Assembly (NCBI GenBank): GCA_000442125.1
Contig: KE546965.1
Span: forward strand, 1,674,001-1,738,000
Direction: 5' to 3'
Length of the DNA: 64,000 nucleotides
DNA from: Opeltia flavorubescens
Lineage: Eukaryota; Ascomycota; Lecanoromycetes; Teloschistales; Teloschistaceae
Shown one piece after another: positions 38,656 through 51,222 of the stretch. The translations under genes were made by a program, and so were the position numbers. A model generated the notes under the pieces. It was not told the origin of the DNA and searched no databases. It was given only the letters and a program-made list of their open reading frames with translations. Numbering within the stretch: position 1 is the first letter of the stretch; each line of letters opens with the position of its first letter.

Positions 38656-39481
38656 TATAGGACAGCATCTCAGCCATTTCTCTGCCAATTGGGCTGTTTT
38701 TTTTGTGTACACTCACTATTGAGAGCGTTTACACGTCTTTTGCTTTTGCATCGGCGGCGCTTGGGTTAAAGCATCAACGAATGGGGATGATTGGAGGAGG
38801 CTGGCTGGAGCATAAAACGGGTTTGACTTGAGCAGTGTGATATATGACATACTAAAAGCTTCCTTGAAGAGTGAATCGAGATATCCCTAAAATCAGGGCC
38901 CAATGTTAGACATGGTCGACATGGTATGTCCGAAAACTCCGTACACTAAGCGCAGATAAGATAAGGTGCGTTGCCCTGAGAAGACTAGGGCCATAGGCGT
39001 GGTACATCGGTATCGCAAAAGGAGGATTTGTATGCGTTGAGCCGTGCATAGACCTCGTAATCTTTTGACAGGTAATTTTAGTCGCGCAACACGTTCGAAA
39101 ATTGCTCACATAGCTGTACAACTCCTTTCTCGAGCACCTGAAGGAGTGGAGCAAACGTATCTGTCCACACGCATCCCAACGGCAGCCTGCAGGGCGCCAA
39201 TCTCGATCTTGGGAACACTTCGCGATTGCCTCCCAAGTATCTACGGTATCCCAACGTCGTTTGCCGTGGCCGTTCCATGGTCCGTTGGCGAGGAGCCAGC
39301 ATACTACCAGTCGAACGTCGCGCAGCTTGCGGAGAGGGTGTGGTCAAGAGGCTTGATCGCATGAACACCGACCGTCTTCGGTCGTCTAAGGGTTTAATAG
39401 AAGCGGGCGGGCCATTCTTTTTGTTCTTGAATCCAGAAGCTAGAAGGAGTTCAGGAAGACGCAGGACGAGAAACGCTTTCG
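38656..39481. other. Intergenic region upstream of phosphodiesterase gene
   Basis: About 0.8 kb. A run of nine T lies near 38696-38704 just after the SPRY gene stop. Open frames up to 152 codons occur on the minus strand (39078-39536) but overlap the phosphodiesterase start and show no recognisable domain. Probably a promoter and 5' leader. Confidence 0.45.
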
Positions 39482-41385
39482 ATGAAAGCTGATGACCACC
39501 CGTCGGCAGATGCTGGAGCTCTTCACTCGGCGTCACCGGCTTTCCAAATCATTGTTCTGGTAAGCAAAAATCTGAGCTGCAGCCGTTGCCAAGACCGGGA
39601 CTTTGCTGGCAACACGATAGACATGCATGAGCGGTGTGCTTTTCATCTGTCTCCTTCTGTAGTCGTCCTTAAATGGCGACCAGTCCACTGTATGTCTCAG
39701 CCATCCCGGCGAGCCCGTCGGCGTTCCGCGCCGGCGGTGCTCTTGGGTTGATGTAGCATCTGGGACATTGGCTCTTTTGTGTGTGATTACCTACCCTGTT
39801 AATACATTCATTCGCCATCACTCCGCCCCGTTTTTTTTAGTAATGAATACTGATATTGACGAACCAGGGCGCAGGTGGTGGCCCCAATGAAGACAATGTT
39901 ACTGGCTTGTTAGTCCGGTCGACTTCGAGGCAATGGACTCGGGATTCCATCCTGGCCGTCGATGCTGGCGTTCATTTGGCCGCCATCATTAAGATCTTTG
40001 AGGATCATCTTCCTCAGGCAGCCACTCGAAACACCAACAGCCATTCTTGGGTCGCCTCTCCTGCGAGAGGTGGTACCCCCGCCGTCGCAGAATCAAGCAA
40101 GCCGAAGCTATGCATGGTCACTGGTCCATTCGCTAACCTTGAACTTCCCTACGAAACAGCCAAAGCCAATGCTGCCTACGTCTTCCGCAGTCTCATCTCA
40201 ACGTTCCTAATTACGCACCCTCACCTCGATCATGTCGCTGGGTTCGCTATCAACACTGCGGCACTGCAGCAGACCTTGCGTAGGAAGCGAGTAGCTGCTT
40301 TACCATCGACCATCGAGGCTATCAAAGAACATATCTTCAACGGCATCATTTGGCCAAATCTCTCCGATGAAGGAGATGGCGCCGTTGGATTCGTTAGCTA
40401 TGATAGACTCGTTGACGGGGGCAACGTAGCGCTTGGAGACGGCGAAGGCAGAGGCTACATCGAGGTTTGCGACGGTCTTGCAGTTAAAGGCTGGAGTATA
40501 AGCCACGGCGAGTGCATGAAACACAATCATCAAGGCAGCTATAGCTCGGAGTCGACTGAAGCTAGCTATTCACCATACTACTCGAGGCGGTCATCGCGAA
40601 AGGACATGTCATCCGGCAGCATAGACTCTACACGAAGCCAAGCCTTCCCTCAGTCGTCGGAGAAAAGGGCCTACGATAGCGCCGCTTATTTCCTTCGGGA
40701 CGAGCATACGGGTAGAGAAGTGCTCATCTTTGGTGATGTGGAACCCGATGTGATATCACTCAATCCACGAACGGCTCGTGTGTGGCAAGACGCCGCCGCC
40801 AAATTAGCAGCAGGTTTGCTCACAGGTATACTGATCGAGTGCTCCTACGACGATGCTCAACCTGACAGTATGCTGTTCGGCCATCTCACACCCCGCCATC
40901 TGGTGATTGAACTTGAAGTGCTTGCGACGAAGGTCAGGTCATTAGCTCCCGTCAGCAGGGCTGGCTCACCTCGTAAACGCAAACGTCCGAGCAATGGCCA
41001 TAAGCTACCGGCAGAAGAGAATCAAATCCGTCGACCGCGGAGTAGGCACCAGGTCAGGCGAAGAACCCGATCTAGCATTAGTCCATCAACACCTGTCCAC
41101 TCCGGATCTCCCCCACAACAGTCAAGCGAAATGAGTCCGGTGGACGAAGATCTCGAACTCAGAGCCATTGCCGAGGAAGAGGGATTGAATCATATGGCCT
41201 CAAATTCACGGCCTGGCAGACCTCTGGAAGGTCTGCAAATTATCATCATCCACGTCAAGGATCCTTTGCGGGACGGACCGGATGTTGGAGACAGCATCTT
41301 AAAGCAGTTAAAAGAGCATGAAGTCAAGGCGCAACTGGGTTGCACTTTTGTTATTTCGAAATCGGGTACGTCGTTATGGCTATGA
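39482..41385 (+). CDS. PDE1: Class II (low-affinity) 3',5'-cyclic-nucleotide phosphodiesterase
   Basis: Two exons, 39482-39559 and 39868-41385, give 531 residues. The enzyme hydrolyses cAMP to AMP and damps cAMP/PKA signalling. It has the metallo-beta-lactamase-like fold of class II enzymes. Visible marks: FQIIVLGAGGGPNEDN formed across the splice join, LLAVDAG-type segment ILAVDAGVHL, the metal-binding THPHLDHVAG (H143, H145, D147, H148), SHGE, IFGDVEPD, IECSYDD and GHLTPRHLV. An insertion of about 90 low-complexity, basic residues lies between the last two conserved blocks (PRKRKRPSNGHKL and following), which is common in fungal members. The 308-base intron is the longest in the window; its donor (GTAAGC) and acceptor (AACCAG) are good and frame is kept. 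Confidence 0.92.
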
Positions 41386-41796
41386 TGAATGACCCTATGA
41401 GGGAGGCTGCATTCCACATTCACCTTTTTCAATTTTCCTTGTGGAAAACGGGTCGAGCTGGTTTTTTAGAAAGATTTGCACTCTTCTGGGATGCGGCTAT
41501 TGCATGCTTGTTCGCATGGATACCCCTTGATGTTCAGTCTTTGGTCACGAGTACCGCACTGTTCTTGGAAGTCTTTTTAGAGGCTTTTACGTCTGGGCAT
41601 GCATTGTGAATAGATCCTCAGCATGTGGGAAAGCGTAATCTATGCCGATTCTTTTCATGTCAATTCGCTGCACAACAGACTCACATGGTTCCGCAAACCA
41701 GCGAAAGTCTATAAGGTTCGCTGTGCATCCTCGACGATAATCGGCGATACCTCGGATTTGATTACATCGAGCTACATCTGCGTGACCATATTTCAA
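41386..41796. other. Convergent spacer between phosphodiesterase and SAC phosphatase genes
   Basis: These 411 bases lie between two stop codons and probably hold both 3' untranslated regions. Open frames here are weak. No RNA gene recognised. Confidence 0.5.
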
Positions 41797-44700
41797 TCAA
41801 GCCCATACCAGTTTCTTCAACGAATGTCCCCATTGCTCCAGATACCCAGTATTCTTTCTCGCCTCCTGCAGACTCACGATATCTTTCTCCCCCACAAAAT
41901 TCCGACTTAACCCCGTGTCACTTCCCCCACTGCCCTCTCCATACGCTGCTCTCCTTATATCATCGCAAATGTTAGCTATCGTTTGTTTTTCACTCATGAC
42001 GCTACTTGCATCATCTCCTCCCACGCGGGCAAGACTTGAAGTTGCAGGCAAAGCTTTGAAAGCGAGGAATCTCAGGTCCTGATCTTTGGTTGTACCACTG
42101 CTTCGCGGAGATAAACCCGAGTCGGACGGATTGAAGAGGTTCGCGATGGCAGTTGTACGTGGAGACTCTGGATCGCTGTCATCTCCGAGGTCTGCCCCAA
42201 CCGCTGTCCTAAGAAACCGGGTGTTTATTTTTGCTATGTCTTTCTTCTCTGGCCGATAATTAATGACGAGACCCACATTTCTCCTCTCGTCAATCTGAGT
42301 GACGGCGAGAACAGAAGTAATGAACACCCCGTGCACAATGCCTGTAACGCTGCGGAGTTCTACCCGTTCGAACGATGAAACTTTCTCGGAATTCCAGTCG
42401 AAGCGGACAGCATAAAGAGCCGTGTCTGTTAAGAGGAGAACGACTTCTTCAAAAGGAAATGTCCGTACAGTATTCGATTCGCGAGGACTCAGTAAAGTCC
42501 AGCCTCCGAGGAGATCTTCATTCTGGTCGGCAATCACAATCTTGGAGCTCGTTTCGATCGCGTTGGCTCTGACTGTTTGCATTGATATGGCGGGATCATT
42601 ACTCATCATACTGGCTTCAAATTCCTCGAAGATATGCTCCGTCACGTTTCCGAGTAAGTAATCAATCACTGCTTGAGAAAAGTAATCATTAACAATATTG
42701 TTATAATATCTCGATAATGTGAGCCCTAGGTCGTTCAGAGCTCCACGGTAATCGCGTTTTCTAGTGCGTGTATAGTCGCCTTTAAGGGCAGCCGTAGAGG
42801 AGTATTGTTTGGAGATGGCGTCGCCGTTATCTGCCCAAAGAGTATTGAACCAGTGGGTGGTGGTATCCGTTTCTAAATTCAAGTCCACACCTTCTTCTTG
42901 GAGTTGCTTTTCAAGGGCTCGAGATCCGCACGCGCTCTGGACGACGTTCGTTCGGTCAAGACAATCCATACAATTCGTTCGGAGCACGCCTTGCTGTCGT
43001 TTGAGAATCTGCCCAGCCATCTCAACAGTGGCACCGAAATCGTCTAGCGTGCCGTCAAGTGTATCCATGAGGATATTTACATTCTCAAATCGCATGCCTC
43101 GACATACGGCATGGAAGTCAAACCATTCGAACCCAGGTTTAGTCCCATTGCTACCATCCCTAGCGTCTAATAAGATCTTAGTGTGTCGTTCGTATTGCTG
43201 TCCGATCTCCGCCTCTCCGCCATGTTTATCCACTAGTGAGGTAATTTGAACATTGCCATAGCGACTGGCGAGGTTCAAGAAATGACGTTTGAAGGCAGCG
43301 TGGTTGACGTTGAATGAGTGCTGCAAGACAGGTATGGGCTTGAAAGCATACGGTGACTGCGAAAAGTACAAAGGTATTGATCCTCGAACTTGCGTGAAGG
43401 AATGTATCTTCTCACAGGCTTCCCAAGAAGCTCTCGATAAGATTTGTTCTGTTTCCACACTGTTCGCTGTGTTACCTTGCTCGTCGACGCCTCGACGAAG
43501 ATATCGGACTCCTGGCCGCAAAATCGACCTCCGCGAGATCAGCGTGAGCAAAAAATTTGAGTCAGCATCTGGGCGTTTCTGAGTGTCAATATTCTCTTTA
43601 CTATCCTCCACGCTTTGCGCAATTACTTGAGTCGCATCATGAAAGGATGAAGGGTGGACGTTGAAACTCTTTTGGCCTACAAAACCTTGCATAAGAGGTA
43701 AAACGTACGCATGATTGCCACTTTTGATAAACGGTAGGGCTAGGTGCCGGTTCCAGAAGAACTATAGTTTAGGTGTCAGTCAATAAGCAGCCAGGGAGAT
43801 GCTCGAGAGTGCTATACCAATGGGTCCACGCTCCGATGTAGTGGAAGGCCAGACGATTGGATTTTATGATCTCCAAGCCTTCTAGTGATGTCATGGTCAT
43901 ATGAGTAGAAGAAATTATGCGAGGTAAGAAGTAGTTTTGTCGTTCGTAGGAGCTTTGGGAGAAGAGTTGCGATGACGTCTTTCTGCAAGTCTTCGTCGTA
44001 TGCTTGCTTTTCTTTCAAGAAATCACCACCATTATCATCTGCTCGTTCGGGACGGCTCTGCTCCTGGACTTGCATGCCCACCGACCCTTCTACATCGCCT
44101 GCACTCATACCCTGTATCCTTCTGTGCTCAGACGTCCATCCTTTCTTCGAAAACCATCTTTCAGCAAAACGACCATACTGGCCTCTTCTATTGATTACAT
44201 CTTGTGCCACGCCTTCATGATCGTTCTCCTGAGACCTTCGCCTCACGGCATCGTATGGGGGACTTAATGGCTTGGAGGCTTTCAGGCTACCATCACTGAT
44301 GTAGTCATCGGAGTGATGGCTACCTTCGTCTGCCGAACTGGAGACATCCTCCGAAGCCTGATTATTGGCGCCTGTATGTATCTCCTTTTTAGTCTGCTCA
44401 ATCGCCTTCTTCGCTTCCGATTGGGAGGATAGAGGAAGTAGAGTAACGGATGTGATCACATAAATCGGTGATCCACGAATCTGAGCGACTTGTTGTCTGC
44501 GTAAAATTGCGATCAGATATGATTCGGAGGCGACATTCAGCAGGCCTTGGACAGGGCGCTGTCAGCGACGCACGTGGCTTTAAGCTATCAAAGGTCGACA
44601 ACCAACAATGCCATGAGCTTCCAAGGATGCGGTATTTGCCGATGCACTGTGTGCCTCTGACCGTAAGATTGTATCACCATGGGTGGTGTAGTGGATATGA

Positions 44701-44798
44701 AGATTTGGTACAGCGCGCTGAGTCTGATGATCAAGAGGTTGTAGGATCAAGCCGTCGCCAGCGGCATAGATGATCAATTTTCGGACGAGGCTCGGCAT
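41797..44798 (-). CDS. SAC-domain phosphoinositide phosphatase with hSac2 domain (INPP5F-like)
   Basis: Three exons, 44798-44603, 44545-43818 and 43761-41797, give 962 residues. The protein should remove phosphate from phosphoinositides on membranes. The SAC domain starts in exon 1 (MPSLVRKLIIYAAGDGLIL) and reaches the catalytic CX5R motif RTNCMDCLDRTNVVQS at about residues 572-578. The blocks FFWNRHLALPFIKSGNH, RRGVDEQGN and WFDFHAVCRGM are characteristic. A long Ser/Asp-rich insertion (about 110-220) interrupts the N-terminal part. After the SAC domain, a segment starting near DLLGGWTLLSPRE resembles the hSac2 homology domain found in INPP5F, which separates this protein from the ER enzyme Sac1; no C-terminal transmembrane pair is seen, as Sac1 would have. 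An in-frame ATG at 44825 is an alternative start. The first donor (GTTGTC) is weak. Confidence 0.9.
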
Positions 44799-45412
44799 TG
44801 GCCCGCTGCCTCCGATGTTCTCCATGCAAAGGTATAGACGAGAACGCCAGGTTTAGAGGTGTTGGGTGAAAGCAAGATATTGATGTAGAGGCTCGACCAT
44901 TGCCCGAGGATGACGCAATGACAAATACATCTCGGGTTAGTCTTCAGACACTCCATAGTCGATCGAAATAGCTGCGCTCTGGAGAAGGCATGGCCATAAT
45001 TGAAAGAATGTTGACAACGGAATTTTCACCTTCTACGAGAAACCGTTCTGACTTGTATCTGTAGCTTGACAAAAATTTTAGTGTTACGATATTTGACCTT
45101 GACACGCACTACCAAATGAACTGCTCGTGTAAGCGACTGGTCAGTCTTGGGTATCTTAGTGCGTTGACGATGCATGAAATCCTCCGCCGCAGCTCGCCAT
45201 GGATGCTTCAACGCCGCCCAATGCGCCTATTAACGATACATGAATTTCCACAAATTTGCCAGGCAAGGATTTCTGACGCCACCCAATGCACTCGTACAAC
45301 GACGTTATTGCAACCCAATCGTGGTTATGAAGTAGACGAGGAGCTTAACTGATTAAAACTTCTGACTGTACAGAGTCAAAACGAACGTGCTTTCTTCCTT
45401 TATCGAGAATTG
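44799..45412. other. Spacer between SAC phosphatase and NIPA genes
   Basis: About 0.6 kb. Both flanking genes are on the minus strand, so this is the SAC promoter and the NIPA 3' region. Two imperfect copies of a cgccrcccaatgc-type motif lie near 45212 and 45276. No gene recognised. Confidence 0.45.
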
Positions 45413-46725
45413 TTATTGTTCCTGGATTTTAGAGTACCGTTGATTTTGATGTACCCGTCCGTTCACAATCGGTCTCTGCGTTTCGTGCTCCTCCTCGCTT
45501 TCCTCTGTTAAGTTAGTGAGCCCAAATCCGCCATTTTCCACGTCATAAGAATGTATAAGGCCTTCCCTGTCCCCTTGACTCCCAAATCCAGCACTGCCGC
45601 CGCTGATCCACCGAGCATCAACGCTTCTTCGGGTCTGCATGCTTGCTCGTGTCTGAAGTCCCGTAATCCCATCGGTTGGTACTCCGTCTCCTCGTTTTCC
45701 ATTGAGGAGTTGGTGGCCGTCGGGGTCTCCCCGCGATAAATTAAGCAGATAGACGCCAGTAAAAATCACCAAGAACCCACAGAGTAGGGAGATCGTGTTG
45801 ATTGTGTCAGTGGTACCGAACCCACGAAACAGAATGAATGAAGCGCAAAGAGTAGCTGTAGTGAAGGTCACATAGTATAATGGATTGACACTGTTCCTCG
45901 TGTGTTAGCTTCGACGACAACCGAAACTTTGGCAACGTCGGAAATACTGACAGTGAAGTTGAAAATTGGCTGAGGGCTTTGTTGAAGTAATTCATCTGGG
46001 TAAGGATGCAAACAACAGTAACGATAATAAAAACATAGGTCGAAGGATACGTAAATTGATTCCCACCCCCTCCTAGGGTGAGCTTAAGAGCAATACCAAA
46101 AGCTTTGACCGACATCACAGATATTGATCCGACGGTAGAGCAAATTGAAATGTAGATAAGGGGGTTCTTCTTCCCATGCTGGGGTGCAACTTTGTATATC
46201 ATCACACTCGAGAAGATAGCGACAGCAGCGCAATAGAACAAAAAACCTGGAGGTAAAGTTTTAGTCCAAGCTGTGAGTTGACTGTCCCAGCATCTTACCT
46301 GGATGAATGGCGTACTGCAGGATCTCATCGATGGTCCCGATATCTTTATCCGGCGGGGCATGCAGTACGATGATGACGGAGCCAATTAAGCACATAGCGC
46401 ACCCAAGCTTGCCCAATGTGCCCAGCTCTTCTTTCAGGAAATACGCACCTAGCACGGCACCAATCAAAACACTCAAGGCGCCTAGGGGAGTCACCAGGAT
46501 AGCCGGGGCGTATGCGTAGGCAGCGAAATTAGCAACCTCACCCACTACCATGGTGACTATTCCACCCCACCAAGTAGGACTCTTTAAGTATGCGAATCCA
46601 TCACCTTCGAAACCGTGCTGCTCGCTTGCCTCCAGGAGGCCTTTTTTCGTTATAACAAAACTGGTACCGATGGCCATGGTCGATAGGATGGCTAGAGCCA
46701 AGCCTATGTATTTTTCCTCCACCAT
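45413..46725 (-). CDS. NIPA-type magnesium transporter (DUF803 family)
   Basis: Three exons, 46725-46299, 46246-45952 and 45890-45413, give 399 residues. The family moves Mg2+ across membranes and belongs to the drug/metabolite transporter superfamily. Nine or so hydrophobic segments are visible. Family blocks include the start YIGLALAILSTMAIGTSFVI with TKKGL, SPTWWGGIVTMVVGEVANF, APAILVTPLGALSVLIGAVL, YAIHPGFLFYC (across the first join) and NYFNKALSQFST followed by VNPLYYVTFTTATL (across the second). The C-terminal 120 residues are polar and probably cytosolic. The second donor is GTCAGT, slightly unusual, but the join restores the family sequence. Direct evidence for Mg2+ comes from animal and fungal relatives only. 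Confidence 0.92.
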
Positions 46726-48334
46726 TTCCTTGATAATGTGCCCGGAAGGTGAAGGTATCTTTGTCTACCCAGAAGCCTCCCGATGGCACGGCACCGTGGG
46801 CTACAGTCCACGATTACCGCCAGCTTGAGCCCAGTCGCTTTCTTATCAAGGAATAAACGCAAAACCCTATTAGTAGTAGACGATCGAGAGGTCTGTAATG
46901 AGCTGTGAGGGCCGAAACTTGTAGCTGGCAATTCTTGTTGTTCACACAGTTTCACCTTGGAGCAGCCTATACTAAACCGGGGGATCGTCTCAATATCGCG
47001 TACGGCAATCGTGGCAAGTAATTCGAAGGCGAAGGCCGTTGTTGGCTTATGAAAGGAAGTCGATATTGGGCATGCTCTCGGAGCACGAGTTGAGGTTGCG
47101 GATTCGTCCCCTGGCTCCTTTGAAGTAGGTGATCGCTATTTCCTGTTTGGGAGTAGCTCGGGAACTACCCGACAAAAATCCGAAATCGCATGAAACCGCC
47201 ACGCGGAGTAGAAAATATTTTGCACACCAAATGATCTCCGCCCTACCAAATAAGCGGCATTAAGCGGCATTGTGTGCAAACTATTATCTACTCCGCGTGA
47301 CCGCAAGGCTTCCTGCGACTGATTACAATTAATTACGATTCATGTCTAATGTATAGTCCAACAACTCCAAAGTCCTAGCGCTGATGAGCCGACTCTATTT
47401 TCATAGTTAATGTTCGCTTAAGCGGTAAATCTGATGGATGGATCACGAACAAGGGTTTCGATTCATCGATTACGCCAACGGTACTCCAGGATGTATGCAG
47501 TCCTTTCCTCGCACGTGAGTCCTCCAATATCATGATTCTACGATCAAATGATCCTTAGTACCTTTGTAAGCATCAGAACCTAATGTAAAGCGAACAACAG
47601 ATCATTCTAGTAACGAATCTACAAGTGGGCCCTATCATGAGGCAAAGTATTTCGAACTCCACTTGAATAGTAACGGGAAGGTCTGCATGACTAAGGGAAA
47701 CTTTGCATAATCAAAGCATGCAAGCTTTGTTTCCAAGCGTCAACACTCTCGTCCGTCCGCCACAGTAATTTGAGCCGCCTCCTGTGTTGGCCCTGTTCAA
47801 GCTGCAAAGGTCCCCAACCCCTATCAAGGCCATTTCGTTATCGCCTTTCCGAGAATTTAGATGTGAGAGCAGCAAATTGAATCCCGCAATTTAGAGCCTT
47901 TCAGTAGGTCCCAAGATTGAGATTTACACGCTGGATTAGTACGCAAGTCGATTAAAAAACTTTCGAGATGAGGGGAATCGGGAACGAAAGCGCCAAAGGA
48001 ATGAAACGGTAAGGGGTATCTGGCAGAATATCAAGTGGAAAGGTAAAAGGTACCTACACAAGCCGGCATTTTGACCAGGCAACCTACCGTCTAGGGTCCT
48101 GATAATATACTGCCGAACGCCGATGTTGATCGGGGACGCACCATAAGCTATAAAAGGGTCATGGATCTTCCCATCTAAAATGATGGATAACATTCGGGGA
48201 CTCGGTGCTGACCTCGGTCCAGACATGGTCACGGAAAGGCCGAAATGGGTGCTCTCGAGAACCTTGGGTACGTTCATCTGACATGATCAGACTACGATAA
48301 TTGGCATGGCTGGAAGGTAGTAGCAATGCAAAAA
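46726..48334. other. Intergenic region with a fold-back element
   Basis: About 1.6 kb between two minus-strand genes. Apart from the 100-bp inverted-repeat element at 47200-47299 nothing was recognised. A 113-codon minus-strand frame (48277-47936) starts 58 bases after the upstream gene's stop codon and has no family-like content, so it is not called. Confidence 0.5.
47200..47299. mobile_element. 100-bp fold-back / MITE-like element with 28-bp inverted ends
   Basis: Left arm 47200-47227 and right arm 47272-47299 are inverted copies that agree at 26 of 28 positions. Both ends read cacgcggagtaga.. inward. The 44-base loop contains a perfect tandem decamer (taagcggcat twice, 47251-47270). The element is flanked on both sides by the same five bases, accgc (47195-47199 and 47300-47304), which looks like a target-site duplication. 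It has no coding capacity, so if it moved it relied on a transposase elsewhere. The superfamily is not assignable from the ends. A chance or regulatory palindrome is the alternative. Confidence 0.65.
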
Positions 48335-51222
48335 TTATGATTTCGAACGCACTCTCTTTGTGTCTAGATATGGGAAGGATTTGTTAGCCATATGAAGTAT
48401 CTTGGAGTCGACATCAGGAGACCTCTTACCTTGCGTGACATTATTGTCCGAACAATTGTCATAGGCACGCTTCAAAGACCCGGGGCCAGCAGACACCCTT
48501 TGCTCAGAAGTATAGACTGTGGAGGCGACCATTGGATTTTTTATTGCCGCATCCTCTAATTCGTCATCAAAGGTAATCTCATCGTCATCGACTGCTGACT
48601 GCGTGCTCAGCCGCGCTGTCTCCCTTGGGGGTTCCTCGTTAAGGTCGTATGTGATGCGAGTTTGAAGGGTGTTGTTGCTGTAGTCTATATTTTGACGAAT
48701 CTCTTGCGATGTGGGAGGATCCAGTGTACTATCTCGATAACTTTCCCCACATTCGTCAGCATACGAAGCTTCGTGGCTAGCCGGTTCCGTTTTTAACTTG
48801 TCCCCTTCATCTTGATCGGTGTGCTCGTAGTTGGAACTTGATCCCTTGAGATCAAGGGCACCAGTATCCCAAGTCAACGCCGGCGGACCATCAGCGTCGA
48901 CCATATTATTTCCAACCGCATCATGCGTATGCGTGTCTTCGGTATCTAGGGAAGCCTCGGGTTGCGAAAGGACAGCATCATTACTCTCAGAGGCCACGTT
49001 GCTTGTGTTTCTTGACGGCCTATCCGCAGAATTGCCATTACTATCACCTTCGTCATCAGAATCATAGGTTATGACATCTTCAGAAGCTGATTTTTCAGAT
49101 GGCATAGGTTTAACAAGCTCCGGAGCTGCTACCACCTTATCGTCGTTCACTTTCCCCTCAATCAACGTGCCCAAATCTTCTCTCGCGGAGCGAATGTCGT
49201 CACCTTGGACTGTAGAAGAACCAGCTGAAGATTCTTGGCTGAGATCATTAAATTCCTCTGCGTCGTCGTCATCATCATCGTCGTAGTAGTCTATACCGTC
49301 TTGTACTTCTTCGTCGTTGGCTTTCCCTAGGAAATCTTCTGCCACTTCAGGTAAGTTCTTATTTGATCCACTTGAGTTCTGTGCATGTAAAAAATGAGCA
49401 GAGCCAACATCCGGATTTGATGTTTCATTGTCGCTCACGGCCAATATGCCGTCGGTCACTGTCGCATTTTTCGCCATATCCTTTGTTTCTGTCAATTCGA
49501 CATTGTCACTAGACGTCGAAGGTATGTTACTGTTCGTTGGAATCGTCCCGTCATGAGGACTTTCAGGAAATATCAAAGCCCCAGATTTTTGAGTGAATCT
49601 GTGGTGTTGATCGTGGATCTCGTCCAAAAGGGGTTCATTGATCGTGTTTTCAGTGGCCATGGCCGCTTGACCGTTACTTTGAACAGCTTGCAATTCCTCT
49701 GCACCTTGGGGCAGATCAGGGCCCACATCTGGGTCTTCCTCTTTTTCGAGCTGGGAGATGCCTTTCCCGTGGGCCACGAGAGTGGATAGATAGCCTAAAC
49801 GATGCGAAAACCGTACGTTCGCGGTGAGACTCAAAACTAATGGCGGAGGAGAAATATTTCCATCATGATAGTGCAATCGCAAGTAAATATCGAGGACATG
49901 GGCCAAAGTAGTGTCGGCAGCGTCAACGCTGGACTGGGGCGAAGTCAGTAATTCATCCTCTCTCAGTGTCATGCGGCTTGACTCACTTCACAAATCCTAA
50001 GTCCAAGAGCATTGACATTGATCTCTAACTCTTGTTGGTCACTTATATTTTCTTCAAGAATGTTTCTACATTCTCTGAGAAGGGTTTGGATCGGCGCTGC
50101 AGCGAGTGCTTCATTACTCAGAAAGTACGTCTGGTCACCGTCTTGCTCTTCCGCAGCTGGCGGAAAAAGGAACATTTCACTTTCTTCATACAAAACTAAA
50201 ATTGGATGTATGTAAAGGTCTTCACGTGAGGCATCAGGATCCTGGCTGTAACCCATCTCAGGAACTCCAGATGCATCTACATGTTCTTGAGATTCGCCCG
50301 GTATGTCCGTTCTCTGTGGGGTGGCATTATTTTGGTGATTCACGGGCTCGGAAGAATATTCATCATGGAAAAGGAGCCATTCCGCTGCATTGCTCTGTGG
50401 GGCGTCGTCGGTCTTGGGGGAATCGAGTTCCTGCTTGATTGTTCGAGAAAAATTCTTCGCTGATTTACCTCCTGCATCCTCAGAGAGACCCTTACTTCCA
50501 NTTAGTGAGGTGGATGACCCAACAGTGAAACCGTTAGGTTGATTGTCGTGTTGTTGGTGTTGAGCTTGGATCAGTCGTAGTTTTGCAGCAGTAACATTTG
50601 GTCTCGGTGGGTAAGATACGCCTTCTAATGGCGGTTGTATTTTCCGGACAGGTTCTTCAACCCTGTTTTCTCCGTAAAGCTCAGGGCAGTCATTTACGTC
50701 TTGAATGTCGTCGGGAGACGCAGGGAAATTCTCACTCTGGCCTATGGAGATTTGGGATGATATCGACCTATAACCCCGGATCGAATTTTGCGTGACTTCT
50801 TTTGAGTTTGCACTTGAGCTGCTCTGACCTGATTGCGGGAACTCTCCAGGAAGCCCCCCCTGATTACCAACTCGATTGATTGGCTCAGCTGACCCTGGAT
50901 CATCAAGGTCTTCTTCATGCTCCGAAATAACATCTTCAATGACAATGTTTTGTGGGCTAATATCTTCCACTGCCTCATCTATCATTTGCTCATCGTGTCC
51001 TGTTTCTATGTCGGAATTCGGTGTGTCTTCGTTAACATCTATTTCGCCATCCTCAATCATCTCGTCATCGTCTAAGTATTCAGGAGGATCAGTGGTGAGA
51101 TCAAGATCAATATCGATACCATCTTCAGCTGCCGCACCGGTCTCGAGGTCAGAAAAAACCTCCATAAGGTCTTCTGTACTTGCGGGATCAAAGCGCGCAA
51201 CGAGTGGTAGATACGTAGACAT
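48335..51222 (-). CDS. Large acidic protein of unknown function
   Basis: Exons 51222-49987 and 49933-48335 give 944 residues; a further canonical intron may lie at 48429-48364 (see below). I do not recognise a named domain. The N-terminus STYLPLVARFDPASTEDLMEV is followed by a very acidic region (DDDEMIEDGEIDVNED and similar), then a mixed region around the first splice join (YIHPILVLYEESEMFLFPP, LEINVNALGLRICE, VLDIYLRLHYHDGN) that looks folded and probably conserved. The second half is again acidic, with a run of Asp coded by a GAT/GAC microsatellite near 49259-49293, and ends with a basic tail (TKRVRSKS) suggesting a nuclear protein. The start at 51222 is the first in-frame ATG of a long frame. 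Base 50501 is ambiguous, so one residue is unknown. It diverges from delta-COP across a 0.5-kb promoter region. If the 66-base intron is removed the protein has 922 residues. Confidence 0.82.

Noticed and set aside
39078-39536. 152-codon minus-strand frame upstream of and overlapping the phosphodiesterase start
   Set aside because: No recognisable domain, overlaps the first exon of a well-supported gene, and composition looks like a chance frame.
45200-45305. Two cgccrcccaatgc-type copies as a repeat element
   Set aside because: Similarity covers only about 26 bases with several mismatches; too weak to call beyond a mention in the spacer.
47936-48277. 113-codon minus-strand frame after the acidic-protein gene
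   Set aside because: Only 58 bases downstream of the previous stop codon on the same strand, with no family-like sequence; more likely 3' untranslated or chance.
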